Below are positions 44,830 to 56,113 of a stretch of DNA of 64,000 nucleotides, one piece after another; within the stretch, counting starts at the first letter, position 1; each line of letters begins with the position of its first letter. The stretch spans positions 5,270,001 to 5,334,000 of the forward strand of contig OX359246.1 of NCBI GenBank assembly GCA_947179485.1. Reading direction: 5' to 3'. The DNA is from Allacma fusca. Taxonomy: Eukaryota; Arthropoda; Collembola; Symphypleona; Sminthuridae. A program made the position numbers and the translations under genes. The notes under the pieces are model-generated. The model was given only the letters and a program-made list of their open reading frames with translations. It did no database searches and was not told the origin of the DNA.

Positions 44830-46803
44830 GATGAAGATGGCTCAAACTCTAAGAATAATAAGTACAACCGAAGATTTATAAGCATCAACAAAATCACGCC
44901 ACCAGAACTAAAATCATTCAACAAACAAATTAAGAAGATAATAGCACTTACAAAAAACAGTGACTCGATTTTGCATAACCTGACAACAAATAAAATTCCA
45001 GCTCTTTTAGATTTAATATGTAAACTTGGCCCTAAATTTTGCCCACATACTATATTTAATAAGAATATTTTAAGAAATGAACTCAAGGAAGGAATTAGGA
45101 AAATTAGCTGGAAGTTATTTTTTAATGACAACGTTAGTAATAACTTCACGAAACTTAAACAACTCTTACACAAAGCTAAAGTGGAAAATAACGGTAAAAC
45201 ACACTGTGAATTAGAAGAAACCTTTTTCAATGTAAACGCCATTAGTAACGCAACAGATGATTTTGTGACAAATAATAATTACTGTACAAATTCATTCCCA
45301 AACCCTTTAATAATTAACTGGTGCAAAGAATTTCTTCACACGAACCAATTATTATTAATTTCTGCGGATAAAAATGCAGGTTTGGTAATTTGTAACACTG
45401 TTGACTATAATAATGAAGTATTTAAGCAATTATACAACACAAATAACTATAGGGTTGTTAGCAAAGACGAATTCTCAGACAGCATATTTTTAATACGAAA
45501 TGAAATAATTAATTATGAATCTCTATTTAAAAATATTTGTAAGCTTACATCCCTAATACCTGATAAATTCTCCCCAGCTAAATTTTATGTGCTACCAAAG
45601 GTTCATAAATTACAAACAAATGAGAATAAGTTTCCACCGGGAAGACCAATTAGTGCCAACTGTAACACGTTTAATAGACATGTTAGCAAATTACTAGATA
45701 TAATCCTACAACCAATAATGCTTAATGTACCCCATATTATTTTAGATACCAATCATTTTTTATTATTACTGACTACAATCCAATTAAATCCAAATAGAAA
45801 GTACATGCTAACTACTTCGGACGTGGATTCCTTATATCCTTCATTACCCCCAAAAGTATGCATTAATAATATCGTCGCCATTTTTAATGAATACAATATA
45901 AATCCGTATAATTTGACTGAATTTATGCTTAAATTAATGCTTAAATGGACACTCTACAAAAACTATGTAATGTTTCAAGACATTATTCTGGAACAAATCT
46001 CAGGAATAGCAATGGGAAATACAGCAAGTGTAGCTATTGCTAACATAACTGTATTCAAAGAACTAATTAGTATTCTTTCACACAAACTAATTGTATTCCA
46101 CGGTAGATATATTGATGATATATTTTTTATTGTTGACGTAACAGAAATGACCAACTTTGATTTATGGCTACATGATAACTTTCAACATAAATTTCTCAAG
46201 TTTACACATAAATTTAGTACTGATTCAGTTGAATTTCTGGATGTTATGGTCATATTGAAGCAAGGAAATATTTTAGAAACTTCACTTTTTAAAAAGCCAA
46301 TGGTGAAACAACTTTACCTTCACTTCAATAGCAACCATTCTAAGAAAACCCTGCAAAGCCTACCTTACTCTCAAGGACTACGCATTATTAAACTGTGTTC
46401 AAGTTTGACTGATAGATTGGTGAAGTTACATAATCTAATGCTGGAATTCCTTAAACGTGAATATCCATTAGAATTATTAATGGATACTGTTAATAGACTA
46501 CTAACATTAGAAAGGGACTCATTACTGTTACCCAGGAAGCCTTTAATAATTAATTATATCTCCAAATTTAATCCAAGTTTAATTAGAGACACCAGACCCA
46601 TTACCATCAATAATGATGTCAACACAATTTACCTGGCTTTAACATACAATAGTAATATCAGTAATATGAAAAACTTTGTACAGAATTTATTTGTCAATAA
46701 CCTAAATGCTATTACACATCCGGACTACACAGCAGTAGCAAAGCAAATCATAGTAAAAACTGCTTTTAAGAGAAGCAACAATATTATAGAATTGCTCAAG
46801 TAA
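44830..46803 (+). CDS. Element B reverse transcriptase, endonuclease-less, read through from ORF1, unit 1
   Basis: 657 codons from the base after the ORF1 TGA to TAA, in frame with ORF1. The first in-frame ATG is at 45718, already inside the RT domain, so an independent start would lose essential motifs. RT signatures: S-A-D-K-N-A-G, K-F-Y-V-L-P-K-V-H-K (45580), P-P-G-R-P-I-S, T-S-D-V-D-S-L-Y-P (D at 45820), G-I-A-M-G-N (46003), Y-I-D-D (46108), then F-L-D-V and the Penelope-type thumb with Y-S-Q-G-L-R. It stops at K-R-S-N-N-I-I-E-L-L-K, where related proteins continue through a linker into GIY-YIG. Likely an RNA-dependent DNA polymerase priming on pre-existing 3' ends. Confidence 0.9.
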   Translation, partial: DEDGSNSKNNKYNRRFISINKITPPELKSFNKQIKKIIALTKNSDSILHNLTTNKIPALLDLICKLGPKFCPHTIFNKNILRNELKEGIRKISWKLFFNDNVSNNFTKLKQLLHKAKVENNGKTHCELEETFFNVNAISNATDDFVTNNNYCTNSFPNPLIINWCKEFLHTNQLLLISADKNAGLVICNTVDYNNEVFKQLYNTNNYRVVSKDEFSDSIFLIRNEIINYESLFKNICKLTSLIPDKFSPAKFYVLPKVHKLQTNENKFPPGRPISANCNTFNRHVSKLLDIILQPIMLNVPHIILDTNHFLLLLTTIQLNPNRKYMLTTSDVDSLYPSLPPKVCINNIVAIFNEYNINPYNLTEFMLKLMLKWTLYKNYVMFQDIILEQISGIAMGNTASVAIANITVFKELISILSHKLIVFHGRYIDDIFFIVDVTEMTNFDLWLHDNFQHKFLKFTHKFSTDSVEFLDVMVILKQGNILETSLFKKPMVKQLYLHFNSNHSKKTLQSLPYSQGLRIIKLCSSLTDRLVKLHNLMLEFLKREYPLELLMDTVNRLLTLERDSLLLPRKPLIINYISKFNPSLIRDTRPITINNDVNTIYLALTYNSNISNMKNFVQNLFVNNLNAITHPDYTAVAKQIIVKTAFKRSNNIIELLK

Positions 46804-47307
46804 TACTTGCTTTAGTACTAAATATGCCCGCGAAATGTATAATTTTAAAGTGTATAATATGTACTCACACTCAGCTATCAAGTTGTAAGCCACACAGTCA
46901 CAGCCTCCAACTCAAACCTGTGAAAGAGTGCAGTTCTGAATTACTTTAATTTTTCATAATTGTGTATTTTCCATAAAAATATTGCGAAACCCTAAAAGGA
47001 TTTTGTCATGTAAGCATTTTTATATTTATATTTACTATTTCTATTGGAAATTGCAATATTCTACTATAAGGATTGAATTTGTTTTTATTTTATTTTTATT
47101 ATGTATCTCTAATACGAACCAATGTGTTTTTATCATGTCTCTATTACGAACCAATGTTTTATGCGTAAGGCAATGATTTATGTTTAGCTACATACTACCA
47201 ATCAGAATAGCGTCACCTGTCACATTATTATAATCGTTTGGACTTACTCATTACCTGTGATTTTCTCCTTGTTTTCCAGTACACATTCTATCTGAAGAAC
47301 TCACTGC
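46804..47307 (+). other. Element B 3' region, unit 1
   Basis: Noncoding. It contains a near-duplicate pair around 47103-47120 and 47134-47156 (shared CTCTAxTACGAACCAATGT). It ends GAACTCACTGC before the second pseudo-LTR. Repeated at 51001-51504. Confidence 0.6.
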
Positions 47308-47683
47308 TGTGGACAATTACTCACTCACTTATTTTTCACCATTACTAATTATTCAAAGTAAGATTTTGAGCCGCCATTATGTATGAATATAATTTTATAT
47401 AATCAGACCTACACAGATATAACTATAACTAAAATAAGTCTCCATTCACTTATGACTATGAATATTTAATTCTCCATTCCTAACAAAAACAAAATTAACT
47501 TTTTGTAAATTAATTAATTTTTTAATATTTTTTAATTTCTTTGATTAATTTTTTGATTAATACAGCCTGATGATGAAAATTTGACTCGAAACATGTCGTT
47601 TGAATAAACCAAAATCAAAATTACCAGAGTTCAAACTACATATTATTGACAACGGTGGCTGCAGGATATTTACCCCTTACATA
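47308..47683 (+). repeat. Pseudo-LTR, copy 2 (element B, between units)
   Basis: Exact positional equivalent of 43111-43486 (offset 4197). It joins the two units and could supply promoter and 5' leader for the second and the 3' end for the first. Confidence 0.9.
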
Positions 47684-47721
47684 GATATCTCCTTACCTGC
47701 GGCAAGTATCATTTGATCCCG

Positions 47722-49026
47722 ATGTCTCTCCTTGGAAAAAGAAGAACTCCGGTACAGGCTACTAATAATAATATCAAAATCCGTAGAATGGACCCGACAT
47801 TTACAAGAGGAAATGCTAATGATTTTTACAACGGGAATCAAGAAAGATTTACAGACATTTTAAAGGCTCTGGACCCAAGAAATAAACTCTCCATCCATAA
47901 TTACGTAAGCGCAGATAAGATGGACTGTCAAGTACTTAACTATTTACGCGCACTCGATAAAGTCAAAATCAGTCCCACATTTGACGAAGACAAATTAAAA
48001 CACTGGCTGAATTATTGCGGAGAACATCAGTTACGTTTCAAACTTGACAGAGCAGAAGTCTCTACAAATATATTGACGCAATTCTCTGCAGCAGTCCAAA
48101 CCAGGTACTGCGGAGAAAATTTAAACTCTGCAACTACAGCTAACAAAGCGGTAACTGACTTCAAACCAAATATTATTGTTCCACAATACTCTCACATGCC
48201 CAGAATTACATATGTATACATGGCTCAACTGAAAAAAGAATTTGCTTTAAAATCACAGAAAGTCTTATCAGATGGACAACATTTCTCTTCAGAGTTGAGA
48301 TTTTTAAATGGTATGGAAATCATTTACGATCATCTTTCCAATACAGAGGATTCGCAATTCTTCGACGAAGATACAGAACGAGAAGCGAAAACAACGGCTG
48401 TTAAATTTTACACAGCTGAATTTTTCTTGCTAGCAAAAACCACTGTCCTCAAACATACAAACCAGAAGAAAATCGACTGGGATAGTTACTCGTGCAAAAC
48501 GAAAGTCAACTTTCCGAGATATTTAAAAGAAGTCACTGAAATTCCACAAGTGTTTACAAGATATAAAGAAGATTTTCAAAAAATTTCTGCATTCCCTGAT
48601 GCATGCACTATTCTTCAGAATCTAGACAAGATGTATGCCCAACAAGATTTAAAAGCTCAAAAATCTGGAGAACGTACAAATAAACAGCCTACTCAACAGC
48701 ATAGCTCCTCCAATTCTTCATCATTCATTATCCAACCAAATAGAGGAAACCCCTACAATGCTCTCAAGAAATATTCAAATGGACCCTCATCTCGTAATTT
48801 TAACCGTTCAGGGAATTACCAGCGCTACAACCAGCATGCTAATAGTCATCATAACAACGGATTCCGAAATCCTCGAAGACCTCCTCGAAACAATTCTCGA
48901 AATTTTCACCACCAACAACAACAGTTGGAAGATCAGTTTCCACATTCTCATGACAAGAATCAATCACGAATTCCCATCAGCAATATTAGATTAGCTGATC
49001 TAGAACTTTCCACCACCAATAAATGA
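47722..49026 (+). CDS. Element B ORF1 (434 aa), unit 2
   Basis: Identical in predicted protein to the unit 1 ORF1, with the same TGA end. The identity of both units argues for a single recent insertion of a dimer, recent tandem duplication, or an assembly duplication. Confidence 0.85.
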   Translation: MSLLGKRRTPVQATNNNIKIRRMDPTFTRGNANDFYNGNQERFTDILKALDPRNKLSIHNYVSADKMDCQVLNYLRALDKVKISPTFDEDKLKHWLNYCGEHQLRFKLDRAEVSTNILTQFSAAVQTRYCGENLNSATTANKAVTDFKPNIIVPQYSHMPRITYVYMAQLKKEFALKSQKVLSDGQHFSSELRFLNGMEIIYDHLSNTEDSQFFDEDTEREAKTTAVKFYTAEFFLLAKTTVLKHTNQKKIDWDSYSCKTKVNFPRYLKEVTEIPQVFTRYKEDFQKISAFPDACTILQNLDKMYAQQDLKAQKSGERTNKQPTQQHSSSNSSSFIIQPNRGNPYNALKKYSNGPSSRNFNRSGNYQRYNQHANSHHNNGFRNPRRPPRNNSRNFHHQQQQLEDQFPHSHDKNQSRIPISNIRLADLELSTTNK

Positions 49027-51000
49027 GATGAAGATGGCTCAAACTCTAAGAATAATAAGTACAACCGAAGATTTATAAGCATCAACAAAATCACGCCACC
49101 AGAACTAAAATCATTCAACAAACAAATTAAGAAGATAATAGCACTTACAAAAAACAGTGACTCGATTTTGCATAACCTGACAACAAATAAAATTCCAGCT
49201 CTTTTAGATTTAATATGTAAACTTGGCCCTAAATTTTGCCCACATACTATATTTAATAAGAATATTTTAAGAAATGAACTCAAGGAAGGAATTAGGAAAA
49301 TTAGCTGGAAGTTATTTTTTAATGACAACGTTAGTAATAACTTCACGAAACTTAAACAACTCTTACACAAAGCTAAAGTGGAAAATAACGGTAAAACACA
49401 CTGTGAATTAGAAGAAACCTTTTTCAATGTAAACGCCATTAGTAACGCAACAGATGATTTTGTGACAAATAATAATTACTGTACAAATTCATTCCCAAAC
49501 CCTTTAATAATTAACTGGTGCAAAGAATTTCTTCACACGAACCAATTATTATTAATTTCTGCGGATAAAAATGCAGGTTTGGTAATTTGTAACACTGTTG
49601 ACTATAATAATGAAGTATTTAAGCAATTATACAACACAAATAACTATAGGGTTGTTAGCAAAGACGAATTCTCAGACAGCATATTTTTAATACGAAATGA
49701 AATAATTAATTATGAATCTCTATTTAAAAATATTTGTAAGCTTACATCCCTAATACCTGATAAATTCTCCCCAGCTAAATTTTATGTGCTACCAAAGGTT
49801 CATAAATTACAAACAAATGAGAATAAGTTTCCACCGGGAAGACCAATTAGTGCCAACTGTAACACGTTTAATAGACATGTTAGCAAATTACTAGATATAA
49901 TCCTACAACCAATAATGCTTAATGTACCCCATATTATTTTAGATACCAATCATTTTTTATTATTACTGACTACAATCCAATTAAATCCAAATAGAAAGTA
50001 CATGCTAACTACTTCGGACGTGGATTCCTTATATCCTTCATTACCCCCAAAAGTATGCATTAATAATATCGTCGCCATTTTTAATGAATACAATATAAAT
50101 CCGTATAATTTGACTGAATTTATGCTTAAATTAATGCTTAAATGGACACTCTACAAAAACTATGTAATGTTTCAAGACATTATTCTGGAACAAATCTCAG
50201 GAATAGCAATGGGAAATACAGCAAGTGTAGCTATTGCTAACATAACTGTATTCAAAGAACTAATTAGTATTCTTTCACACAAACTAATTGTATTCCACGG
50301 TAGATATATTGATGATATATTTTTTATTGTTGACGTAACAGAAATGACCAACTTTGATTTATGGCTACATGATAACTTTCAACATAAATTTCTCAAGTTT
50401 ACACATAAATTTAGTACTGATTCAGTTGAATTTCTGGATGTTATGGTCATATTGAAGCAAGGAAATATTTTAGAAACTTCACTTTTTAAAAAGCCAATGG
50501 TGAAACAACTTTACCTTCACTTCAATAGCAACCATTCTAAGAAAACCCTGCAAAGCCTACCTTACTCTCAAGGACTACGCATTATTAAACTGTGTTCAAG
50601 TTTGACTGATAGATTGGTGAAGTTACATAATCTAATGCTGGAATTCCTTAAACGTGAATATCCATTAGAATTATTAATGGATACTGTTAATAGACTACTA
50701 ACATTAGAAAGGGACTCATTACTGTTACCCAGGAAGCCTTTAATAATTAATTATATCTCCAAATTTAATCCAAGTTTAATTAGAGACACCAGACCCATTA
50801 CCATCAATAATGATGTCAACACAATTTACCTGGCTTTAACATACAATAGTAATATCAGTAATATGAAAAACTTTGTACAGAATTTATTTGTCAATAACCT
50901 AAATGCTATTACACATCCGGACTACACAGCAGTAGCAAAGCAAATCATAGTAAAAACTGCTTTTAAGAGAAGCAACAATATTATAGAATTGCTCAAGTAA
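49027..51000 (+). CDS. Element B reverse transcriptase, endonuclease-less, unit 2
   Basis: Identical in predicted protein to unit 1, again in frame with ORF1 across a single TGA (49024-49026). All RT catalytic residues are present (Y-I-D-D at 50305), the endonuclease is absent, and the end is at TAA 50998-51000. Confidence 0.9.
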   Translation, partial: DEDGSNSKNNKYNRRFISINKITPPELKSFNKQIKKIIALTKNSDSILHNLTTNKIPALLDLICKLGPKFCPHTIFNKNILRNELKEGIRKISWKLFFNDNVSNNFTKLKQLLHKAKVENNGKTHCELEETFFNVNAISNATDDFVTNNNYCTNSFPNPLIINWCKEFLHTNQLLLISADKNAGLVICNTVDYNNEVFKQLYNTNNYRVVSKDEFSDSIFLIRNEIINYESLFKNICKLTSLIPDKFSPAKFYVLPKVHKLQTNENKFPPGRPISANCNTFNRHVSKLLDIILQPIMLNVPHIILDTNHFLLLLTTIQLNPNRKYMLTTSDVDSLYPSLPPKVCINNIVAIFNEYNINPYNLTEFMLKLMLKWTLYKNYVMFQDIILEQISGIAMGNTASVAIANITVFKELISILSHKLIVFHGRYIDDIFFIVDVTEMTNFDLWLHDNFQHKFLKFTHKFSTDSVEFLDVMVILKQGNILETSLFKKPMVKQLYLHFNSNHSKKTLQSLPYSQGLRIIKLCSSLTDRLVKLHNLMLEFLKREYPLELLMDTVNRLLTLERDSLLLPRKPLIINYISKFNPSLIRDTRPITINNDVNTIYLALTYNSNISNMKNFVQNLFVNNLNAITHPDYTAVAKQIIVKTAFKRSNNIIELLK

Positions 51001-51504
51001 TACTTGCTTTAGTACTAAATATGCCCGCGAAATGTATAATTTTAAAGTGTATAATATGTACTCACACTCAGCTATCAAGTTGTAAGCCACACAGTCACAG
51101 CCTCCAACTCAAACCTGTGAAAGAGTGCAGTTCTGAATTACTTTAATTTTTCATAATTGTGTATTTTCCATAAAAATATTGCGAAACCCTAAAAGGATTT
51201 TGTCATGTAAGCATTTTTATATTTATATTTACTATTTCTATTGGAAATTGCAATATTCTACTATAAGGATTGAATTTGTTTTTATTTTATTTTTATTATG
51301 TATCTCTAATACGAACCAATGTGTTTTTATCATGTCTCTATTACGAACCAATGTTTTATGCGTAAGGCAATGATTTATGTTTAGCTACATACTACCAATC
51401 AGAATAGCGTCACCTGTCACATTATTATAATCGTTTGGACTTACTCATTACCTGTGATTTTCTCCTTGTTTTCCAGTACACATTCTATCTGAAGAACTCA
51501 CTGC

Positions 51505-51880
51505 TGTGGACAATTACTCACTCACTTATTTTTCACCATTACTAATTATTCAAAGTAAGATTTTGAGCCGCCATTATGTATGAATATAATTTTATATAAT
51601 CAGACCTACACAGATATAACTATAACTAAAATAAGTCTCCATTCACTTATGACTATGAATATTTAATTCTCCATTCCTAACAAAAACAAAATTAACTTTT
51701 TGTAAATTAATTAATTTTTTAATATTTTTTAATTTCTTTGATTAATTTTTTGATTAATACAGCCTGATGATGAAAATTTGACTCGAAACATGTCGTTTGA
51801 ATAAACCAAAATCAAAATTACCAGAGTTCAAACTACATATTATTGACAACGGTGGCTGCAGGATATTTACCCCTTACATA
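51505..51880 (+). repeat. Pseudo-LTR, copy 3 (3' end of element B)
   Basis: Full 376-bp copy. It stops at CCCCTTACATA, exactly where the unit-specific sequence would begin, and passes directly into the second copy of X (AAAGGGCGG). The terminal A is shared by both. Confidence 0.9.
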
Positions 51881-53503
51881 AAGGGCGGATTATTGCATAC
51901 AAAGGCGTTTATCCCGTCCTATGCCTCCTGTACCATTTGTGCCTCGAAACCCTTGTCTTATTAACTGAAATTCCAAATTTCAATAATAATATAATAATAA
52001 GCAAAATATTAGCTGAGACAGTGAGGGCTCCCACAATTCATGTTGGAACATTCAAATTTTGCGACCTCTACCGGCCGAATCTAGAAAAACTGAGAAGAAA
52101 CTTTTGTGCTGGTTTCGGCATTGAACCTGAACACTCTGCAATAAATTTTTTATTCCGATATCAATTTTACATTCCGCGAGGGCTCCTTGTCAGTCATACA
52201 TGTGTCTGACCCAAGCCTCATGTTTAAGTGCGTGCATCCATTACTGTGTGTGTACAGAATGTACATGCATATAATTATATGTGCACATATGTAATTACTA
52301 CTAGAATTATAAGTATTTACACTAAAGATGTTAATTGAAGAGTAAACATGATTTCCTTGCTGTGCTCAAGTGACTAACAATAAGACAGACACAGGACTCA
52401 TTCTAAGCGAATTTTTATCGCTGGCTAAGAAGCAAATTTCCATGTTTTTAAATTCCCCCTGCTTCACATAAACATTTCCACAAAGTATTTGCAAAAGTAC
52501 CTCTAAAAGTTTCTACAATAATGGAAAGGTCCTAAAGGTCCATTAATGCATCAAATCCGATCATACACAAGAAGTACTTTTATTGTTCATTAAATTAAAT
52601 TGGAAATGCTTATATCTTAATGGACAATGGGAGGTCTGATGCCAGTGATAGGGATTTGCAATATCTTGTGTTAATCTTGCGTAGAAATTCTATTCTTGGA
52701 AATTCAGATTGGGTTCGTTTTTATATCTTAGCTACAACAATTTTATTATTATACTGGATTACGTGGTTTGATTTATTTCACAATTATATTACATTATTAC
52801 TCCATATGTGCATCTTACATTTACTTCAAGTCTTCTCCCTTTCAAAACTTCCACCTAACCATTTTTGCATCTTAAACCCCACATGCGTATAAAATAGGTT
52901 CCGTAGGATTTACTTTTAGCATTCAAGACAGCCAGGCTTGAAGACACTAATGACACAATTATGTGAGAAGCGTACAGTTCATGTTGTTTATATTAGCAGC
53001 CTTAAAAGACTCAAAAAGACTTTCCAGTACCTACCCAAAAAAACATTATCATACATGAGAATGTGTCCAAATATTTTTGAACCAGTCCATTGAAGCAGCT
53101 CTCTTATATACTGTATAGGGTGTCATTTATAATAATTATCATGATAATTATAATGTTCTCTAGGACATACATATATGTATGTGAAAGAGGAGAGGAGTGA
53201 GCTGACTTTAAATTGGAAGCCTATACTAGTACATGTCGACATAATTGTTTATAGTTAAAATGCTGGGCTCTTGTGATAATAAGCGCTGATTAATCTGTAT
53301 TTGCCACTTATGAGGCCCTTGTAATAATATAATAGGAAAAAATTCATTCCTCTCGTAATAAGTTCCAGACGCGCTCCTTCTCCTTCACATGCAATCCTCG
53401 GGGTAATAATAATTATGAATTTGAGCCGAAGACAGCTCCCTAATGGGCTATTTATAGCTCTGAAGTAATACACACAGTGATGACATGTGCTCTAAGCCTT
53501 CCA
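51880..53503 (+). repeat. 1624-bp flanking direct repeat X, right copy
   Basis: Collinear copy of 41476-43099. Beyond TCTAAGCCTTCCA the sequence diverges (TGAGTGTTAG here, GAGACAACAA on the left), and to the left of AAAGGGCGG it also diverges. The order X-element-X has the geometry of a target-site duplication. Confidence 0.93.
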
Positions 53504-54579
53504 TGAGTGTTAGATGAAGAGACGGAGGCTCCTTGAGACTGATAACAAATATTTGAATATTACTGAAATTGAAGAAAGCTAACACGCCAAAGGGTAAAAG
53601 AGCTGTAATATAATATACGTAGATATCTCTTCTCTTATCAAATTTTGTACATAATAATTTACTAGGGTAAAATTCTCAATTTGGTGCATGCTCTTTGAGC
53701 CCACAGTCAACTACCTATTAAATTATTCCTCTAAATATACATATTTACAAATATTCACGTAACAATTCAGGCTTATAACAGCAAACAAAACTATTGTCAT
53801 TATGGAGTGTTTGTTGAAGAAGTAAATTCAGCAAAATTCAGATTGATCTAGCTTTAAGTTTCCTGTGAATTTTTCAGGAAAACTCAAAATTTGTCGGTAT
53901 AAAATGTCTGTATTACTGTAACCATTTAGTTCACTGAAATTCTGGAGACAACAACTTATTTTCACGGCAAATATTATCCATTTAATTTGAAAGCATCATC
54001 TATTGAAATAAAATTTTGTTTTCAAACAATCAATCCTATTTTCGTAAATTTAAACAGTTTCCCTCCAAAATATTTTTGTTACAACTTTCTCCCCTACAGC
54101 ATTTTTTTTAAATATTTTCTCTCCGTCGAATAACTGTCGTCCCATTTTTTAAGTTATTCATATTATCTGAGGGATGTCACAATTCTGTTTAATAACCCTG
54201 TGGAGTATCATAGGAAATATATCTGAAATGGTGTTTATTTAAATTCCAACTGATTATGTTAAGGATGAACCGAATGCAGGAAGACGTAAATCGAACGAAT
54301 ATGGATGAATGACCATGACACACTTTGCGGGCTGCTCGGAAGTTGTACATGTACAATAAAAAACAGTGACAAAGCATCTTAACTATAGTGATACGCCTAA
54401 AACTATCTAAATTTATTTACTTTGATATAAACGGATGCTCGTACAATATACGGAGATAAATTGCAAATTGGGGTGCAATGAGAAAATGCCCGATATTTTT
54501 TACCGATACAGAAACGACTATTTACATGAGAGAGGGTCTTTGAACACATAGTATTGTAATAATTTTTTCATACTTACAC
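53504..54579. other. Intron sequence, nothing recognised
   Basis: AT-rich, no ORF or element boundary that can be supported. Confidence 0.4.
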
Positions 54580-54591
54580 AGAAGAGTAGCC
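54580..54591 (-). CDS. Candidate micro-exon (12 bp)
   Basis: Acceptor ttttaattttcag is good. The donor is either gtgtaagtatg (12-bp exon, L-L-F in phase) or gtaagtatg (14 bp, out of phase). Junctions are sense (Arg upstream, Leu downstream). Weaker than the core exons. Confidence 0.4.
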
Positions 54592-56092
54592 CTGAAAATT
54601 AAAAGGAACAAAATATATCATATGCCATGTAGTGTACCAATCACAAAGAAAAATCAGATTCTCTTTTATATATACGCTCCAAAAAGCTAACGCAAACATT
54701 TCCACCACATGAGTAAGAGCTCTTTTGTAAAGGGAAGTCATATTACAAGCAAGTGTATTGAGCGGCTCCAATCTTGCAGAGCAAAACCCTCCCGCCTTGT
54801 TTCACGTATGTTGATCTTTATTATAGTACACCTGCTGAATACACAAAATGAGTCATACGTAATTAGTAATAATTGTAAGCAACAACAAAATTGGAAAAGA
54901 AAAAATAAACAAAATCAACGGGCCAAAATTAACCAATAGCCTAAAAATTAATAGTTGGATGTTGGATCCCGATATCGTAAATTAATTATCAGAAATAATA
55001 TTGCAAATTATAAAAAAATATGTCAAATATTAATGAGAAATGTTAAATCTACAATTAGTGAAAGCGAAATACGAAATCGTATGATATCAGCCAGCACAGA
55101 AGAGCCATTGTCAAGTCGCCAAATATAAATGATTACTTCCAAATTTTGCAAACATACCCGATACAAATCATTACCACACAAGTGAAATGATGATCAAAAT
55201 CGATTACGGGAAGCAGCGTTTAATATAGCACACTGAAATGTACAAGTATTAAGCGCCAGTCCTTAAAAACGTTTAGGCGGCGTGGAAAATTGGTAAAATG
55301 TGAAATTTGGTGACTAAAGTTAATAAATTGGAGAAATCATTTAGCATTGGACATGAAATTAAGGCACGGCGCCTCCACCAGATTGCGTGCAAACCAAAAA
55401 CTAAACTACAAACTTAAACTAATCCTTATTATGTGCAAATGCTAATTGTAAGCAAATGTCGACTTTGAAATGAAATATGTGGGCAAATCCAATATGAAGA
55501 GCCAATAAATTCCAGCAGGTAGTTATGTTCAAAGTTTCAAGTTTTAAATCATTTATTAATTATTAACAAAGATGGAGAAAAGTGGGTTCGTACTAGTCAC
55601 GTGTGTTCCAACACACCCTAATCTTAGTTTCGTACATATCTGTAGTTTAGAAAACATAGTTTATGTTCAAGTACTTAAGAGACTGAGAATCCAGTCTCAC
55701 ACATGTGTACAAACCGCATGTTTTCAAAATATGTTTGCATATTTGCTGCGGCACGTGAAAAGAGTTTATTGTAAGATCACAAGCAACGTAGTATAATTAT
55801 TAAAATAGTAAACTGATAATAACAAGAATGTTTTACAATGTTAGTGTTTGATTCTCTGAATGTTTCATAGAATTAGGAAAAAAATCCAAAAATGTTAATA
55901 AATTTAAAATGCACATCATTTTAGAGCTACAATTGTTTTCCGTATAGTCAATATTCATTTGAATAATGATATAGTGTCTTACTACACAGAAAGCAATTGT
56001 AACTCCAATGATGTGCATTCTTTTGATAATTCCGTGTACGAGCTTCTATTGATGCAGTTGCATATATATCCTTCAAATGGCCATAGGTTTAC
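54592..56092. other. Intron sequence, nothing recognised
   Basis: Short ORFs only, no recognised repeat ends. Confidence 0.4.
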
Positions 56093-56113
56093 TGGTTTGG
56101 GTTGTGCAAAATC
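56093..56113 (-). CDS. Candidate micro-exon (21 bp), Cys-containing
   Basis: Acceptor aactattatttttgcag is strong. The donor gtaaacctat is moderate. The shared phase reads F-C-T-T-Q-T. It fits the series in length and phase and lies just outside the nested MITE complex. Confidence 0.65.

Larger units (their letters stand above)
43111..51880 (+). mobile_element. Penelope-like element B: tandem dimer of an endonuclease-less two-ORF unit
   Basis: Two complete 4197-bp units in head-to-tail order plus a third 376-bp pseudo-LTR (43111, 47308 and 51505, each beginning TGTGGACAATTACTCACTC). Coding regions of the two units are identical at the protein level and collinear without indels. The array resembles the tandem and pseudo-LTR organisation known for Penelope-like elements. 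It lies between two copies of repeat X. The product lacks GIY-YIG. Confidence 0.92.

Noticed and set aside
44763..45242. 159-codon minus-strand ORF (and its copy at 48960-49439)
   Set aside because: Antisense shadow of the element B coding region.
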